Shown here in pieces: positions 1 to 8,615 of a stretch of 34,347 bases of DNA. The first letter of the stretch is position 1. Each line of letters begins with the position of its first letter. Source of the DNA: Sphingomonas echinoides (GTDB taxonomy: Bacteria; Pseudomonadota; Alphaproteobacteria; Sphingomonadales; Sphingomonadaceae); the NCBI RefSeq assembly GCF_029623395.1, contig NZ_JAPYKK010000041.1, forward strand, positions 1 through 34,347. The letters run 5' to 3'. The notes beneath the pieces were generated by a model that saw only the letters and a list, made by a program, of their open reading frames with translations, ran no database searches and was not told where the DNA came from. Position numbers and translations under genes: made by a program.

Positions 1-1
1 C

Positions 2-370
2 GTGTCGGCGCACCGCGGCGCGTTCAACGTCGGCGTCGGCGCGGGTTATGCCAGCCGGCGGTTCTCCACCCCGGTCGGATCGGGCTTCACCGTCGACGGG
101 GTCACCGACCAGAGCGTCTACGCGCAGGCCTTCTTCGCCGTCCCGATCGACCGCGTCTCGGGTATCAACGGCAACGTCTTCGTCAACGCCTATGACAGCG
201 GGATCGCGGCGGCACCGTCGATCTTCAGCACGGGGGCGACCGGGCTCTACTACCACAGTTTCGGCCGGATCGCCGCCCAGGCGTCGGCGGGGGTCTATGC
301 GTTCAACCAGAAGGGCATCGACGATCAGCTCTCGGCACAGGCGCAGCTCGGGATGCGGTATCACTTCTGA
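2..370 (+). CDS. Outer-membrane beta-barrel protein of the XrtA/PEP-CTERM locus, C-terminal part only
   Basis: Only the last ~122 codons are present; the frame is open to the left edge, so the true start lies outside the window. The visible part alternates short polar and aromatic/hydrophobic stretches (for example VYAQAFFAV and GLYYHSFGRIAAQASAGVYAF), as transmembrane beta strands do. It ends in QLGMRYHF with a terminal phenylalanine, the usual C-terminal signal for BAM-dependent insertion into the outer membrane. In sphingomonad XrtA loci a TIGR03016-type outer-membrane protein commonly sits just before the XrtA-associated ATPase, so the position fits an exopolysaccharide export barrel. The barrel assignment comes from the sequence; the family name is inferred from context. 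Confidence 0.6.
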   Translation: MSAHRGAFNVGVGAGYASRRFSTPVGSGFTVDGVTDQSVYAQAFFAVPIDRVSGINGNVFVNAYDSGIAAAPSIFSTGATGLYYHSFGRIAAQASAGVYAFNQKGIDDQLSAQAQLGMRYHF

Positions 371-408
371 AACGATCGACCGTGTAAAGGTTCGGCAAGG
401 ATGATGTT

Positions 409-1542
409 ATGTACGATGATCATTACGGACTGACCGGGCGCCCGTTCCAGCTGACCCCCGATCCGCGCTTCTGGTTCGAGACCGCGACGCACCGCAAGGC
501 GATGGCGTATCTCGGCTTCGGCCTGGCGCAAGGGGAGGGCTTCATCGTCATCACCGGGGACGTCGGCGCGGGCAAGACGACGCTGGTCGGCCATCTGATC
601 GCGACGACGGATCCGACCCGGTTGCACGTCGTCAAGATCGTCTCGACCCAGATCGAGGCGGAGGACCTGTTGCGGATGGTCGCCGCCGGGCTCGATATCG
701 AGGGCAAGGGGCTGACCAAGGCGCAACTGCTCGCCGCGATCGAGCAGGGGCTGCACGGGATCGCCAGATCGGGGCGGCGGACCCTGCTGATCGTCGACGA
801 GGCGCAGGCGTTGCCGGTCGCGAGCCTCGAAGAGCTTCGGATGCTGTCGAATTTCCAGGCCGGTGCGCAGGCCCTGCTGCAGATCGTTCTGCTCGGGCAG
901 CCCGAATTCCGCGACCGCCTCTACGGGTCGGATCGGCTCGAACAGCTCCGCCAGCGCGTGATCGCGGTCCATCACCTCGAACCGATGGGGCGGGACGAAG
1001 TCGCGCCCTATATTCAGCACCGGCTGTCGGTGGTGGGCGGAGTCGACCGCCCGCGGTTCACGCGCGACGCGTTCGATACGCTGTATGACGTGTCCGAGGG
1101 CGTTCCGCGGCGGTTGAACCAGTTGGCGGGTCGGGTGCTGCTGTTTGGCGCGCTCGAGCAATTGACGACGATCGATGCCGACGCGGTCCGCGTCGTGGTG
1201 GCCGATATCGCCGGGGATTTGCCGGGCACGAAGCTCGTTGCGCCGCTGGCCAAAGCGTCGAACGGCGGAACCGAGCCGACCCCGCTCTTCCGCGTTACGC
1301 CACCTTCGAACGATCACGACCCCATTCGCATGGTCGGCACGAGCGACAAAACCCTCGATCCCAGGCAGGATCCGGATCAGACCCGCGAGGCGTCTTCGCG
1401 CGCACTGGAGGGGCGGATCGTTAGGCTGGAAGCCCGGATCGAGGAACAGGACGTGGCGTTGCGCCGGGTGCTGACGCTGTTGGTCGATTGGGCCGAAGCG
1501 CCGCCCGGTCCGGGTGGCTTCGTCTATGGCAGCGGGAACTGA
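409..1542 (+). CDS. XrtA/PEP-CTERM system-associated ATPase (ExeA-like AAA)
   Basis: A 377-residue cytoplasmic P-loop ATPase of the ExeA/GspA-like AAA type (TIGR03015 family by recognition). It opens with MYDDHYGLTGRPFQLTPDPR, typical of this family. Walker A is GDVGAGKT at residues 51-58 and Walker B is LLIVDEAQ at about 126-133. A sensor-like segment LLGQPEF lies near 161-167 and an arginine-rich helix RLEQLRQRV near 176-184. The C-terminal ~50 residues, from about 325, look like a coiled coil (EGRIVRLEARIEEQ). The start is supported by AAGG at 397-400. It lies 38 bases after the barrel gene and 5 bases before the deacetylase start. Its precise role in exopolysaccharide assembly is not established; an energising or regulatory part in export is inferred. 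Confidence 0.88.
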   Translation: MYDDHYGLTGRPFQLTPDPRFWFETATHRKAMAYLGFGLAQGEGFIVITGDVGAGKTTLVGHLIATTDPTRLHVVKIVSTQIEAEDLLRMVAAGLDIEGKGLTKAQLLAAIEQGLHGIARSGRRTLLIVDEAQALPVASLEELRMLSNFQAGAQALLQIVLLGQPEFRDRLYGSDRLEQLRQRVIAVHHLEPMGRDEVAPYIQHRLSVVGGVDRPRFTRDAFDTLYDVSEGVPRRLNQLAGRVLLFGALEQLTTIDADAVRVVVADIAGDLPGTKLVAPLAKASNGGTEPTPLFRVTPPSNDHDPIRMVGTSDKTLDPRQDPDQTREASSRALEGRIVRLEARIEEQDVALRRVLTLLVDWAEAPPGPGGFVYGSGN

Positions 1543-1547
1543 AGGCG

Positions 1548-2399
1548 ATGCGGCACGCAATGTCGGTCGACGTCGAGGACTGGTTCCAGGTCGGCGCGTT
1601 CGAGAAGGTCATCGACAAGGCCGACTGGGCGAGCCTGACCCCGCGCGTCGAGCGCAATACCGATGCTGTCCTGGCGCTGTTCGCCGATAGCGGGGTGAAG
1701 GCGACGTTCTTCACGCTCGGCTGGGTCGCGGCGCGCTATCCTGCGGTGATCCGCCGGATCGTCGAGCAGGGGCATGAGCTGGCGAGCCACGGCTGGGACC
1801 ATGCCCGGGTCTTCACGATGACGCCCGATGAGTTCCGGAGTGACGTGGCCCGCGCGGGCTGCGCGCTGGAAGACGCGGGCGGGGTGGCGGTGACCGGCTA
1901 TCGCGCGCCGAGCTTCTCGATCGATGCACGCACCCCCTGGGCGCATGATGTGCTCGCGGAGGCGGGCTACGCCTATTCATCGAGCATCGCGCCGCTGCGG
2001 CATGATCATTACGGCTGGCCCGAGGCGCCACGCTACGCCTTCCGCCCCCGCGCGGATGCCGCGCTGATCGAAGTGCCCGTGACCGTGGCGGAATTGGGCC
2101 GTCGGCGGATGGCGACGGGCGGGGGGTTCTTCCGGCTGTTTCCCGCAGCGGTCACCGATTACGCGGTGCGTCAGGTCGATCGTGCGGGGCAACCGGCGGT
2201 ATTCTACTTCCATCCTTGGGAAATCGATCCCGGCCAGCCCCGCGTGAACCACGCGCCGATGCGGTCGCGGTTGCGCCATTACAGTCGGTTGGGCGCAATG
2301 TCGGGCAAGCTTCGCGGGCTGATCGCGCGGCATGACTGGGGCCGGATGGATGCGATCGTCGCAAGGCTCGGTTCCGTTCCGGTCGGGATGGGCGCGTGA
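1548..2399 (+). CDS. XrtA system polysaccharide deacetylase (NodB fold)
   Basis: A 283-residue carbohydrate esterase 4 (NodB-like) deacetylase of the PEP-CTERM/XrtA type (TIGR03006 with DUF3473-like end), expected to remove N-acetyl groups from exopolysaccharide sugars. Visible motifs are SVDVEDWF (about 6-13, metal-binding and catalytic Asp), the His pair in SHGWDH (His81, His85), GYRAPSFS (117-124) and FYFHPWEID (219-227). The start at 1548 follows GAAGG at 1541-1545, which overlaps the preceding stop. ATG 1560 gives a start nearer to SVDVEDW and better SD spacing, so it remains possible. A longer frame from 1488 would overlap the ATPase by 55 bases and is unlikely. No signal peptide is seen, so the enzyme may act in the cytoplasm, which is odd for a polysaccharide deacetylase but usual for this family. 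Confidence 0.88.
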   Translation: MRHAMSVDVEDWFQVGAFEKVIDKADWASLTPRVERNTDAVLALFADSGVKATFFTLGWVAARYPAVIRRIVEQGHELASHGWDHARVFTMTPDEFRSDVARAGCALEDAGGVAVTGYRAPSFSIDARTPWAHDVLAEAGYAYSSSIAPLRHDHYGWPEAPRYAFRPRADAALIEVPVTVAELGRRRMATGGGFFRLFPAAVTDYAVRQVDRAGQPAVFYFHPWEIDPGQPRVNHAPMRSRLRHYSRLGAMSGKLRGLIARHDWGRMDAIVARLGSVPVGMGA

Positions 2400-3469
2400 C
2401 GATGGCTTTGCTCACGACACCGGTCGCGGTGCGGCTGGTGGATTTGCGCGACGTTCGAGAGCGGCTGCGGGTGGACGCGTTCGTCCGGGCGCATCCGGCG
2501 GGGACGCCGTTCCACTTGCCCAAATGGAGTCTCGGCGTCGCGGAAGGGTGCCGGCAGACATGCCATCTGCTGGTCGCGGAACGGGCAGGCGGCGGCCTCG
2601 CCGGGATCCTGCCGATGACAGAGATACACTCAAGACTCTTCGGTAAGGCGCTGGTCTCCAACGGGTTTGCGGTCGGTGGTGGAATCCTGGCGGAAGATCT
2701 GGCCGCAATCGCGCCGTTGGCCGAGGCGGCCGTCACGCTGGCCGCGCAACGCGGCTGCGCGACGCTCGAGCTGCGCGGTGGGCCGGTGCCGGAGGGGGCT
2801 TGGGCGGAGGATGCGGAGACCTACCTCGGGTTCGTGCGCGCGATCCCGCAGGGCGAGGCCGCGATCCTCGCCGCGATCCCGCGCAAACAGCGCGCCGAGG
2901 TGCGCAAGGCGCTCGACGGAGCGCTGACCGTGTCGGTCGGCACCAGCGCCGAAGATCGCCGCGCGCACTACGCCGTTTACGCCGAATCGGTGCGCAATCT
3001 GGGCACTCCGGTGTTCCCGCGACCCCTGTTCGACGCCGTTCTCGACCGGTTTGGCGCCGATTGCGACATCCTGACGGTGCGATCGGACGGCAAACCCGTC
3101 GCGAGCGTGCTGAGCCTGTATTTCAACGGCACCGTCTACCCCTATTGGGGCGGCGGCACGCAGGCGGCACGGGCGCTGCGCGCGAACGACCGAATGTATT
3201 TCGCGCTGATGGCGCATGCGAGCGAGCGCGGCTGTACGCGGTTCGATTTCGGGCGATCCAAGGCCGGGACCGGACCCGCCGCGTACAAGAAGACGTGGGG
3301 GTTCGACCCAACCCCGCTCGTCTACGCGAAGCATGTCGCGCCGGGCGCGGTGGCCCGCGAGGTCAGCCCGCTCGACCCGCGCTACGCCCGCAAGATCGAC
3401 CTGTGGAAGAAGCTGCCGCTGTGGGTCGCCAACGCGGCCGGGCCGCATATTTCGCGCGGCCTGGGGTAA
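2396..3469 (+). CDS. FemAB family XrtA/PEP-CTERM system-associated protein
   Basis: A 357-residue protein with the double-GNAT layout of FemAB-like acyl/aminoacyl transferases (TIGR03019-type). The segment PRKQRAEVRKAL (about 162-173) is the characteristic basic helix of the family. FDFGRSKAGTGPAAYKKTWG in the C-terminal half is the conserved substrate-site region. It probably adds an amino-acid or acyl group to an exopolysaccharide precursor; the substrate is unknown. The GTG at 2396 overlaps the upstream TGA by 2 bases (GTGA), which suggests translational coupling; ATG 2402 is an equally reasonable start. The next gene starts on the A of its stop codon (TAATG). It is cytoplasmic, with no membrane segment. 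Confidence 0.85.
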   Translation: MTMALLTTPVAVRLVDLRDVRERLRVDAFVRAHPAGTPFHLPKWSLGVAEGCRQTCHLLVAERAGGGLAGILPMTEIHSRLFGKALVSNGFAVGGGILAEDLAAIAPLAEAAVTLAAQRGCATLELRGGPVPEGAWAEDAETYLGFVRAIPQGEAAILAAIPRKQRAEVRKALDGALTVSVGTSAEDRRAHYAVYAESVRNLGTPVFPRPLFDAVLDRFGADCDILTVRSDGKPVASVLSLYFNGTVYPYWGGGTQAARALRANDRMYFALMAHASERGCTRFDFGRSKAGTGPAAYKKTWGFDPTPLVYAKHVAPGAVAREVSPLDPRYARKIDLWKKLPLWVANAAGPHISRGLG

Positions 3470-4674
3470 TGGGCGACATTCTGTTCCTCGGGCACCGCGT
3501 GCCCTATCCGCCCAATCGCGGGGACAAGATCCGCGGCTATCACGTTCTCCGCTATCTGTCCGAGCGCGCGCGCGTGCATCTGGTCGCGTTCGCCGATGAT
3601 CCGCGCGATCTTGGCGGCGCGGACGGGCTGGCGGCGATCACTGCCGATCCGACGATCGTCTGGCGGTCCGGATCGCGGGTGCGGTCCGCGGCAGAGGCGA
3701 TCGTCCGTGGCGAACCGATGTCGCTGACCGCGTTCCGGAACGATGCGGTCCGGCGGGCGGTCGAAAAGGTGCTGGCCGAGCATCCGATCGACACGATCTA
3801 CGTCTTTTCCAGCCAGATGGCGCAGTATCTTCCCAACAATCCGCGGAAGCGCGTCATCATGGATTTCGTCGACATGGATGCGGCGAAGTTCGAGGCGTAT
3901 GCGGAAGGATCGCGCGGGCCGATGCGATGGGTGCTGCAGCGCGAAGCACGGTTGCTGCTGCGGCACGATCGCGGCATCGCGGAGACCGCGCACGCCAGCC
4001 TGTTCGTCAGCGCAGCCGAGGCGGCGATGTTCGCGGATAGGACCGGGCTCACCGATGTCCACGCGGTCGAGAACGGGATCGACACCGTCATGTTCGATCC
4101 CGCCGCGTCCTTCACCCCCGCCGATCTGCCCGCGCCCGCGATCGTCTTCACTGGGCAGATGGACTATCGCCCCAATATCGAAGCGGTCTGCTGGTTTGCC
4201 GAGACGATCCTGCCGCTGATCCGCCGACGCCATCCCGATGCACGCTTCGCGATCGTCGGGCGGGCGCCGACTGATGCGGTCCGCGCGCTGGCGACGCGTG
4301 CCGGTGTGATCGTGACGGGCGAGGTGCCCGATGTTCGCGGGTGGCTCGCGGCGGCTTCGGTGGTCGTGGCGCCGCTCAAGCTGGCGCGGGGCGTGCAGAA
4401 CAAGGTCCTCGAAGCGATGGCGATGGCGCGACCGGTGGTGACGTCGCACGCCGCCGCCGAAGGGATCGACCACGCCGGCACGATCCGCACCGGCGAGACC
4501 GCGGCGCAGATCGCGGCGGCGGTGATCGCGGTGCTCGACGACCCGATCGCCGCGGCACGCATGGGCAGGGACGCGCGCGCGCAAGTGCAGCAGCGCTATA
4601 GCTGGGCGGCGCGGCTGGCGCCGCTCGACGCGCTGTGCGGCTTCGCGCCGACCGCACGCGCCGTCGTCGGCTGA
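3469..4674 (+). CDS. TIGR03087 family PEP-CTERM/XrtA system glycosyltransferase
   Basis: A 401-residue GT-B fold glycosyltransferase, family 4-like. The N-terminus ILFLGHRVPYPPNRGDKIR (about 4-22) is the signature of the XrtA-associated subgroup. The C-terminal Rossmann half carries IVFTGQMDYRPN, then ARGVQNKVLEAMAMARPVV near residue 308, which holds the retaining GT4 EX7E-like nucleotide-sugar site. It should add a sugar from a nucleotide donor to a lipid-linked exopolysaccharide intermediate at the inner face of the membrane. ATG 3469 shares its A with the FemAB stop. The open frame continues upstream to 2800, but that part lies inside the FemAB gene and reads as low-complexity Arg-rich sequence, so the later start is chosen. 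XrtA begins 1 base after its stop. Confidence 0.9.
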   Translation: MGDILFLGHRVPYPPNRGDKIRGYHVLRYLSERARVHLVAFADDPRDLGGADGLAAITADPTIVWRSGSRVRSAAEAIVRGEPMSLTAFRNDAVRRAVEKVLAEHPIDTIYVFSSQMAQYLPNNPRKRVIMDFVDMDAAKFEAYAEGSRGPMRWVLQREARLLLRHDRGIAETAHASLFVSAAEAAMFADRTGLTDVHAVENGIDTVMFDPAASFTPADLPAPAIVFTGQMDYRPNIEAVCWFAETILPLIRRRHPDARFAIVGRAPTDAVRALATRAGVIVTGEVPDVRGWLAAASVVVAPLKLARGVQNKVLEAMAMARPVVTSHAAAEGIDHAGTIRTGETAAQIAAAVIAVLDDPIAAARMGRDARAQVQQRYSWAARLAPLDALCGFAPTARAVVG

Positions 4675-4675
4675 C

Positions 4676-6223
4676 ATGGCGAGCCTCGCGGGGGAACGAT
4701 CTTATGCCATCGATCCGGGCCACACCGTCCGATCTGCGGCGACGGCGTGGCGCGATCCTCTCGCGTTGCTGGCGGCAACCGTCGCCGGACTGCTGGTGCT
4801 GTTCCGGCAAGATCTCGCGGTCCTCGCGCGGATCTGGTGGACCAGCACGACCTTCGGGCATTGCCTGTTCATCGCGCCGGTCGTCGGCTGGCTGGTGTGG
4901 CAGCGTCGCGACGGGCTGGCGCGGCTGACGCCGGTTTCGTGGCTGCCGGGCTTGCTGCTGGTCGCCGTGGGGAGCTTCGCCTGGCTGACGGGGGACGCGG
5001 CGGGCGTGGCGCTGGCGCGGCATCTCGGGCTGGTGCTGATGGTGCAGGGGACCGTGGTGACGATCCTCGGTCCCAACGTGTCGCGCGCGCTGCTGTTTCC
5101 GATTCTCTACGCCGGGTTCCTCGTCCCGTTCGGCGAGGGGCTGGAAGCGCCGCTGCAACGCGTGACCGTCTGGATGACGATGCCGCTGCTGCACCTGTTC
5201 GGCGTGCCCGCGACGGTCGACGGCGTGTTGATCACCATACCCAACGGCTATTTCGAAGTCGCCGAAGCGTGTTCCGGCGCGAAGTTCGTCCTCGCAATGA
5301 TCGCTTATGGCGCGCTTGTCGCCAATGTCTGCTTCGTTTCGTGGCGGCGGCGGCTAATGTTCATGGCGGTGGCGCTGGTCGTGCCGGTTCTGGCGAACGG
5401 GGTCCGCGCGTTCGGGACGATCTATGCGGCGTACAAGACGTCGGTCGCGCAGGCGACCGGGCTCGACCATATCGTCTATGGCTGGCTGTTCTTCGGCTTC
5501 GTGATGGCAGCCGTGCTCGCAGTCGGATGGCGGTGGTTCGACCGATCGCCGGACTCGCCGATGTTCGACCCCGACCGGTTGCAGGCGACCCCACGCTGGC
5601 GGGTCGATCCCGTTGTCGCCGGGATGCTCGTGCTGACGGTCGCGGCGGGCGGTCTCGCCTGGTCGGGCGCGATCGCGCATCGATCGCAAGCGGTGCCCGA
5701 TCGGATCGCGGCGCCGGTGATCCCGGGGTGGCACCGCGTTGCACCCTCGGCAGCGTGGGAGCCCTATTATCCCGGGGCGGATCGGACGCTGTTCGTCCGC
5801 TATGCCGATGCGAACGGCGCGGTGGTGGACCTTGCGGTTGCGGTTTTCGGCAGCCAGCGCGAAGGGAAGGAACTCGTCGGCTTCGGGATCGGGGTGCTGC
5901 GCGAGGAGGACCGCTGGGTCCGGATCGGCGATCTGCCCGATCTGGCGGGGGGATCGTCCCTTCGGATGGTCGGGCCGGGGCGGATCGAACGCGAAGTGGT
6001 GACATGGTACCGGGTTGGTGACACGGTGACGCATGCGGGAAGTGTGGTGAAGTTGGAAACGCTTAGGGTTCGTCTGTTGGGAGGACCGCAACGCGCGGTC
6101 GCGGTGCACGTGTCGGCGGAACGCCGGCCGGGACACGCCACACGGACCGACCTCGCGCGTTTCGTCGCCTCGCTCGGGCCGATCGATCGCCTGGCGGATC
6201 GCAGCGCGGGCGTGCTGCGCTGA
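4676..6223 (+). CDS. xrtA: Exosortase A fused to an EpsI domain
   Basis: A 515-residue integral membrane cysteine protease/transpeptidase that cleaves PEP-CTERM sorting signals. About eight hydrophobic segments fill residues 30-285. The catalytic triad expected for exosortases is visible: Cys199 in EACSGAKF, Arg244 in NGVRAFGTI and His265 in DHIVYGW. After residue ~300 a soluble, periplasm-facing EpsI-type domain follows (HRSQAVPDRIAAPVIPGW onward), as in fused proteobacterial exosortase A proteins of about 500 residues. It follows the glycosyltransferase by 1 base and shares the A of its stop with the amidotransferase start (TGATG). No PEP-CTERM substrate gene is seen in the window, so its targets must be encoded elsewhere. 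Confidence 0.94.
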   Translation: MASLAGERSYAIDPGHTVRSAATAWRDPLALLAATVAGLLVLFRQDLAVLARIWWTSTTFGHCLFIAPVVGWLVWQRRDGLARLTPVSWLPGLLLVAVGSFAWLTGDAAGVALARHLGLVLMVQGTVVTILGPNVSRALLFPILYAGFLVPFGEGLEAPLQRVTVWMTMPLLHLFGVPATVDGVLITIPNGYFEVAEACSGAKFVLAMIAYGALVANVCFVSWRRRLMFMAVALVVPVLANGVRAFGTIYAAYKTSVAQATGLDHIVYGWLFFGFVMAAVLAVGWRWFDRSPDSPMFDPDRLQATPRWRVDPVVAGMLVLTVAAGGLAWSGAIAHRSQAVPDRIAAPVIPGWHRVAPSAAWEPYYPGADRTLFVRYADANGAVVDLAVAVFGSQREGKELVGFGIGVLREEDRWVRIGDLPDLAGGSSLRMVGPGRIEREVVTWYRVGDTVTHAGSVVKLETLRVRLLGGPQRAVAVHVSAERRPGHATRTDLARFVASLGPIDRLADRSAGVLR

Positions 6224-8115
6224 TGTGCGGGATTGCGGGGCTCTATTACACGGCGATGCCCAAGCCGGTGGACCCGGCGCGGGTGCGCGCGATGGCGGAC
6301 GCGCAGGCGCATCGCGGGCCGGATGGCGCGGGGGTGTGGACCGCGCCCGGCGTGGGGCTGGGGCATCGGCGGTTGTCGATCATCGACCTCGAAGGATCGC
6401 CGCAGCCGATGACGAGCGCCGATGAGGCGCTGACGATCACGTATAATGGCGAGATCTACAATTTCGCGGCGGTGCGTGCCGAACTCGAAGCGCTCGGCGC
6501 GACGTTCCGCACCGAGGGCGATACCGAAGTCCTGTTGCACGCGTGGGACCACTGGGGCCCGGCGATGCTGCCACGGCTCAACGGGATGTTCGCCTTCGCG
6601 ATCCACGATGCGCGGCGGCAATGCCTGTTCCTGGCGCGCGACCGGTTGGGCGTGAAGCCGCTGCATTATGTGACGCTGGCTGACGGCGCGTTGGCATTCT
6701 CGTCAGAACTCAAGGGGTTGCTGGCGCATCCTTTGCTCCGGCGTGAACCCGATATTCGCGCGGTCGAGGATTATCTCGCCTACGGATACGTGCCCGACGA
6801 CGCGTGCCTGGTGGCGGGCGTGTGCAAGCTGCCCGCGGGACATGCCCTGCTGATCGAGCGCGGGCGCCCGGTGCCGCTGCCGCAACGCTGGTGGAGCGTC
6901 GACTTCTCGAACCGCGCCACCGGAAGCGCGCGCGATCTGGCCGCCGAGCTGCAAGGGTTGCTGCGCGAGGCGGTCACGTCGCGGATGGTTTCGGACGTGC
7001 CGCTCGGCGCGTTCCTGTCGGGCGGGGTCGATAGTTCGGCGGTGGTCGCGTTGATGTCGGAAGCGTCGCGCGGTGCGGTGCGGACCTGCACGATCGGGTT
7101 CGACGAGGCGGGCCTCGACGAACGCCGCTATGCGTCGGACGTGTCAAAGCGCTTTGCGACCGCGCACCGCGAGCGGGTCGTCGCGCCCGACGATTTCGCG
7201 TTGATCGATACGCTGGTCGCGGCGTTCGACGAACCCTTCGCCGATGCGTCCGCCCTCGCCACCTACCGCGTGTGCGAGCTGGCGCGCGAGGATGTGACGG
7301 TCGCGCTGTCGGGCGACGGCGCGGACGAGGCGTTCGCCGGATATCGCCGCTACAAGTTCCAGGCGGCGGAGGAGCGCGTGCGCGGGCTGTTGCCGCCGGA
7401 CATGCGGCGCAGCGTGTTCGGGACGCTCGGTCACTATTATCCCAAGGCCGATTGGGCGCCACGTCCGCTCCGGGCAAAGACGACGCTGCTCGCGCTCGCC
7501 GAGGATGGCGCGGAGGCGTATGCGCGCTCGGTCGGCGTGACGACGCCTGCGCTGCGGGCTGCGCTGTTCACCGACGCCGCGCGGCGGGCGCTGTCGGGGC
7601 ATCGCGCAGAGGACCGCTACGTCACCACGATGCGCGATGCGCCTGCGCGCGATCCGCTCGACCGCGCGCAATATGCCGATCTGCAGCACTGGTTGCCGGG
7701 GGACATCCTGACCAAGGCGGACCGGACGAGCATGGCGGTCGGTCTCGAAGCGCGCGAACCGCTGCTCGATTACCGGCTGGTCGAGTTTGCGGCGAAGCTT
7801 CCGGTCGGGATGCGGCTGCGCGGCGGGCAGGGGAAGTGGCTGATGAAGAAGGCGCTGGAGCGCTATTTGCCGAACGACATCCTCTACCGGCAGAAGATGG
7901 GGTTCGTTACCCCGATCAGTGCGTGGTTCCGCGGGCCGCTGGCGGATGAGGCCGCGGCGCTGGCGCGATCGCGCGTCCTCGGCGGGACGGGCTGGTTCGA
8001 CCTCGCGACGATCGCGCGGATCGCGGCGGACCACCGCGCGGGCGTTGCGGAGCATGGGCGGACCTTGTGGCAGCTCGTCATGCTGGAACGGTCGATGGTG
8101 CGGCTGTTCGGCTGA
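6223..8115 (+). CDS. XrtA/PEP-CTERM system amidotransferase (asparagine synthase-like)
   Basis: A 630-residue class II glutamine amidotransferase joined to an asparagine-synthetase domain. Cys2 of MCGIAGLYY is the Ntn nucleophile that releases ammonia from glutamine; LGHRRLSIIDL (about 47-57) and YNGEIYNF (~75) complete the glutaminase site. The ATP-pyrophosphatase PP-loop SGGVDSS begins at residue 266, and SGDGADEAFAGYRRY follows at about 363. The family (TIGR03108) accompanies exosortase A and is thought to amidate a carboxylated sugar or precursor of the exopolysaccharide rather than make free asparagine; the substrate is inferred only from context. It is the last gene of the operon: its stop is 3 bases from the stop of the convergent MAPEG gene. 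Confidence 0.92.
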   Translation: MCGIAGLYYTAMPKPVDPARVRAMADAQAHRGPDGAGVWTAPGVGLGHRRLSIIDLEGSPQPMTSADEALTITYNGEIYNFAAVRAELEALGATFRTEGDTEVLLHAWDHWGPAMLPRLNGMFAFAIHDARRQCLFLARDRLGVKPLHYVTLADGALAFSSELKGLLAHPLLRREPDIRAVEDYLAYGYVPDDACLVAGVCKLPAGHALLIERGRPVPLPQRWWSVDFSNRATGSARDLAAELQGLLREAVTSRMVSDVPLGAFLSGGVDSSAVVALMSEASRGAVRTCTIGFDEAGLDERRYASDVSKRFATAHRERVVAPDDFALIDTLVAAFDEPFADASALATYRVCELAREDVTVALSGDGADEAFAGYRRYKFQAAEERVRGLLPPDMRRSVFGTLGHYYPKADWAPRPLRAKTTLLALAEDGAEAYARSVGVTTPALRAALFTDAARRALSGHRAEDRYVTTMRDAPARDPLDRAQYADLQHWLPGDILTKADRTSMAVGLEAREPLLDYRLVEFAAKLPVGMRLRGGQGKWLMKKALERYLPNDILYRQKMGFVTPISAWFRGPLADEAAALARSRVLGGTGWFDLATIARIAADHRAGVAEHGRTLWQLVMLERSMVRLFG

Positions 8116-8118
8116 GCT

Positions 8119-8547
8119 CTAGGCGAACACCGCCATCGCCGCATGCAGGGTCAACGCGACCAGTGCGAGCGATGATCCGAGAAACAGCGCGAACCGCACC
8201 GACACCTTGTTGACGGTCGCCTGCCAGACGCTGTGCGCGATCCGCAGCAGGACATAGGCCCAGGCGATCCAGGCGTTGACGCCGTTGCCGGTGCCGGTCA
8301 GCGCAATCACGCCGCAGACCGCATAGAAGAGCGTAGGTTGTTCCATCAAGTGGTTGTAGTTGTGCGCCTTCCACTGAACCTTCGGGGGAAGTCGTCCGTC
8401 CGCATCGGCGGGCTTGGTGCCGACCAGCGTGTTCAGGTCGACCCCGGATGCCTTCATCGCGGGCAACCGGGTGAGCATCATCCACAGCAGCATGACGAGC
8501 GTCCAGGCAATCAGCACGACCACCGGTTTCAGAATTTCGCTATGCAT
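8119..8547 (-). CDS. MAPEG family membrane protein
   Basis: A 142-residue four-helix membrane protein of the MAPEG superfamily (microsomal glutathione S-transferase / eicosanoid enzyme-like). Hydrophobic helices lie at about 7-27, 72-88, 92-108 and 119-140. The motif KAHNYNHLMEQPTLFYAVC after helix 1 is the polar/Pro signature of bacterial MAPEG proteins. The frame can extend to 8604, but GGAGGGGG at 8556-8563, 8 bases before ATG 8547, decides the shorter start. It is the last gene of the - strand group; the esterase upstream ends 68 bases before. The activity of bacterial members is mostly unknown; glutathione-dependent detoxification is one possibility. Confidence 0.85.
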   Translation of the reverse strand: MHSEILKPVVVLIAWTLVMLLWMMLTRLPAMKASGVDLNTLVGTKPADADGRLPPKVQWKAHNYNHLMEQPTLFYAVCGVIALTGTGNGVNAWIAWAYVLLRIAHSVWQATVNKVSVRFALFLGSSLALVALTLHAAMAVFA

Positions 8548-8615
8548 CCGCCATGCCCCCTCCGATTGTGCAGCCATGCTGCCGGATCGGCGGGGCGGGG
8601 GCAACCCGTGGGACT

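Noticed and set aside
361..1560. A 399-codon open frame opposite the ATPase gene
   Set aside because: No motif or normal composition; the + strand frame has Walker A and B motifs and a ribosome binding site.
2800..3468. N-terminal extension of the glycosyltransferase frame
   Set aside because: It lies wholly inside the FemAB gene and is low-complexity and Arg-rich; the family start MGDILFLGHR lies at 3469.
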